Source of the DNA: Anaerolineales bacterium Chloro_02
GTDB lineage: Bacteria; Chloroflexota; Anaerolineae; Anaerolineales; Anaerolineaceae
NCBI GenBank assembly: GCA_001603765.1
Contig: LUZV01000009.1
Span: 1 to 6,360, forward strand
Length of the DNA: 6,360 bases
Reading direction: 5' to 3'
Part shown: one piece after another, positions 6,222-6,360 of the stretch
Layout of the letters: every line of letters begins with the position of its first letter
How positions within the stretch are numbered: position 1 is the stretch's first letter
Notes under the pieces: generated by a model
Told to the model about the DNA's origin: nothing
The model's input: the letters and a program-made list of their open reading frames with translations, nothing else
Database searches by the model: none
Translations under genes and position numbers: made by a program

Positions 6222-6234
6222 CCCGGCATCGCTG

Positions 6235-6253
6235 AGGGGTGCAACCCCTTTTT
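6235..6253 (+). terminator. Terminator-like hairpin in the protease leader
   Basis: AGGGGT pairs perfectly with ACCCCT across a GCA loop (a G-T pair could extend it), and the 3' arm runs straight into TTTT. This has the form of a short intrinsic terminator, but it lies between the predicted start of transcription and the ribosome site GGAG (6254-6257). It could act as an attenuator, a ribosome-access hairpin or a 5' stabiliser. It has no U run on the minus strand, so it is not a terminator in that direction. Confidence 0.4.
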
Positions 6254-6262
6254 GGAGCAAAA

Positions 6263-6360
6263 ATGAGCTTTGATCCGCCTACTCTCATTGCCAGGGTCAT
6301 CACGCTGGTAATCGCTTTCACTCTGCATGAATACGCTCATGCCTGGACCGCGGCGCGCTT
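6263..6360 (+). CDS. Site-2 protease family (M50) membrane metalloprotease, N-terminal fragment
   Basis: The first 32 codons of a gene leaving the window on the right. The start is ATG at 6263 with GGAG at 6254-6257, five bases away. A hydrophobic segment (about 8-21, LIARVITLVIAFTL) runs directly into HEYAH (22-26), the HExxH zinc-binding and catalytic motif lying within the first membrane helix. HEYAHAW preceded by a hydrophobic stretch is typical of the short M50/S2P-like proteases that start at this helix. These cleave substrates within the membrane; the substrate here is unknown. The second metal-binding motif (usually NPxDG-like) is beyond the window, so family membership rests on this one motif and its setting. 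Confidence 0.8.
   Translation, partial: MSFDPPTLIARVITLVIAFTLHEYAHAWTAAR

Larger units (their letters stand above)
6190..6229. repeat. 40-base palindrome spanning the divergent promoters
   Basis: Arms 6190-6206 and 6213-6229 pair at 16 of 17 positions (only 6204/6215 fail) around a 6-base centre. The outer 14 bases of each arm, ATGCCGGGATTATA and its complement, are a perfect match. Each arm contains a complete extended -10 element pointing outward, and the outer end of the left arm includes the start codon of the DUF951 gene. The symmetry goes well beyond two -10 boxes, since CCCGGCAT beyond each box is also repeated. It may be an operator for a dimeric regulator or a duplicated promoter module. 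Confidence 0.85.

Noticed and set aside
6192..6260. Longer DUF951 frame from a TTG
   Set aside because: The extra 23 residues are encoded by the promoter palindrome and do not belong to the family, which starts at MLPEIQIGDK.

Overview
This window is ordinary bacterial chromosome with good coding density. It holds eight genes on the minus strand and one that diverges on the plus strand at the right edge. Two genes are cut by the window ends and were found by translating to the edge: a secreted lipoprotein on the left and a site-2-type membrane protease on the right. No tRNA, rRNA, CRISPR array, insertion sequence or integration site was seen. The gene set (DUF951 protein, TsaE-TsaB-RimI, family 4 uracil-DNA glycosylase, lipoprotein with a propeller-like body) and the moderately GC-rich sequence would fit a Chloroflexota bacterium such as an Anaerolineae. 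That placement comes from general family resemblance and is tentative.

Layout from right to left, the direction of minus-strand transcription. A near-perfect palindrome at 6190-6229 carries two back-to-back extended -10 promoters. One reads right into the M50/S2P-like protease (6263 onward), whose leader contains a terminator-like hairpin. The other reads left into a 67-residue DUF951 protein (5988-6191) that would start on, or very near, the first transcribed base. Next come tsaE (5392-5892), tsaB (4718-5389) and rimI (4209-4721), with a 2-base gap and then a 4-base overlap. TsaE and TsaB serve the t6A tRNA modification; RimI acetylates ribosomal protein S18. A family 4 uracil-DNA glycosylase (3503-4156) follows and ends in a sequence matching the bacterial sliding-clamp-binding consensus.

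The last part is a nucleotide-sugar pair. A WbpA/TviB-type UDP-N-acetylhexosamine 6-dehydrogenase (2171-3484) overlaps by one base a UronateEpimerase-like SDR C4 epimerase (1194-2171). Together they could convert UDP-GlcNAc to UDP-GlcNAcA and then UDP-GalNAcA for a surface polysaccharide; UDP-GlcA/UDP-GalA is the alternative. After a 133-base gap comes the lipoprotein (1-1060). Most junctions from tsaE to the epimerase are tight, so this could be one long transcript. The gaps that could hold extra promoters are upstream of tsaE, upstream of the glycosylase gene and upstream of the lipoprotein gene.

I found no clearly new multi-gene system. The points most worth a second look are the symmetric divergent promoter, the clamp-binding tail of the glycosylase, and the substrate of the dehydrogenase/epimerase pair.
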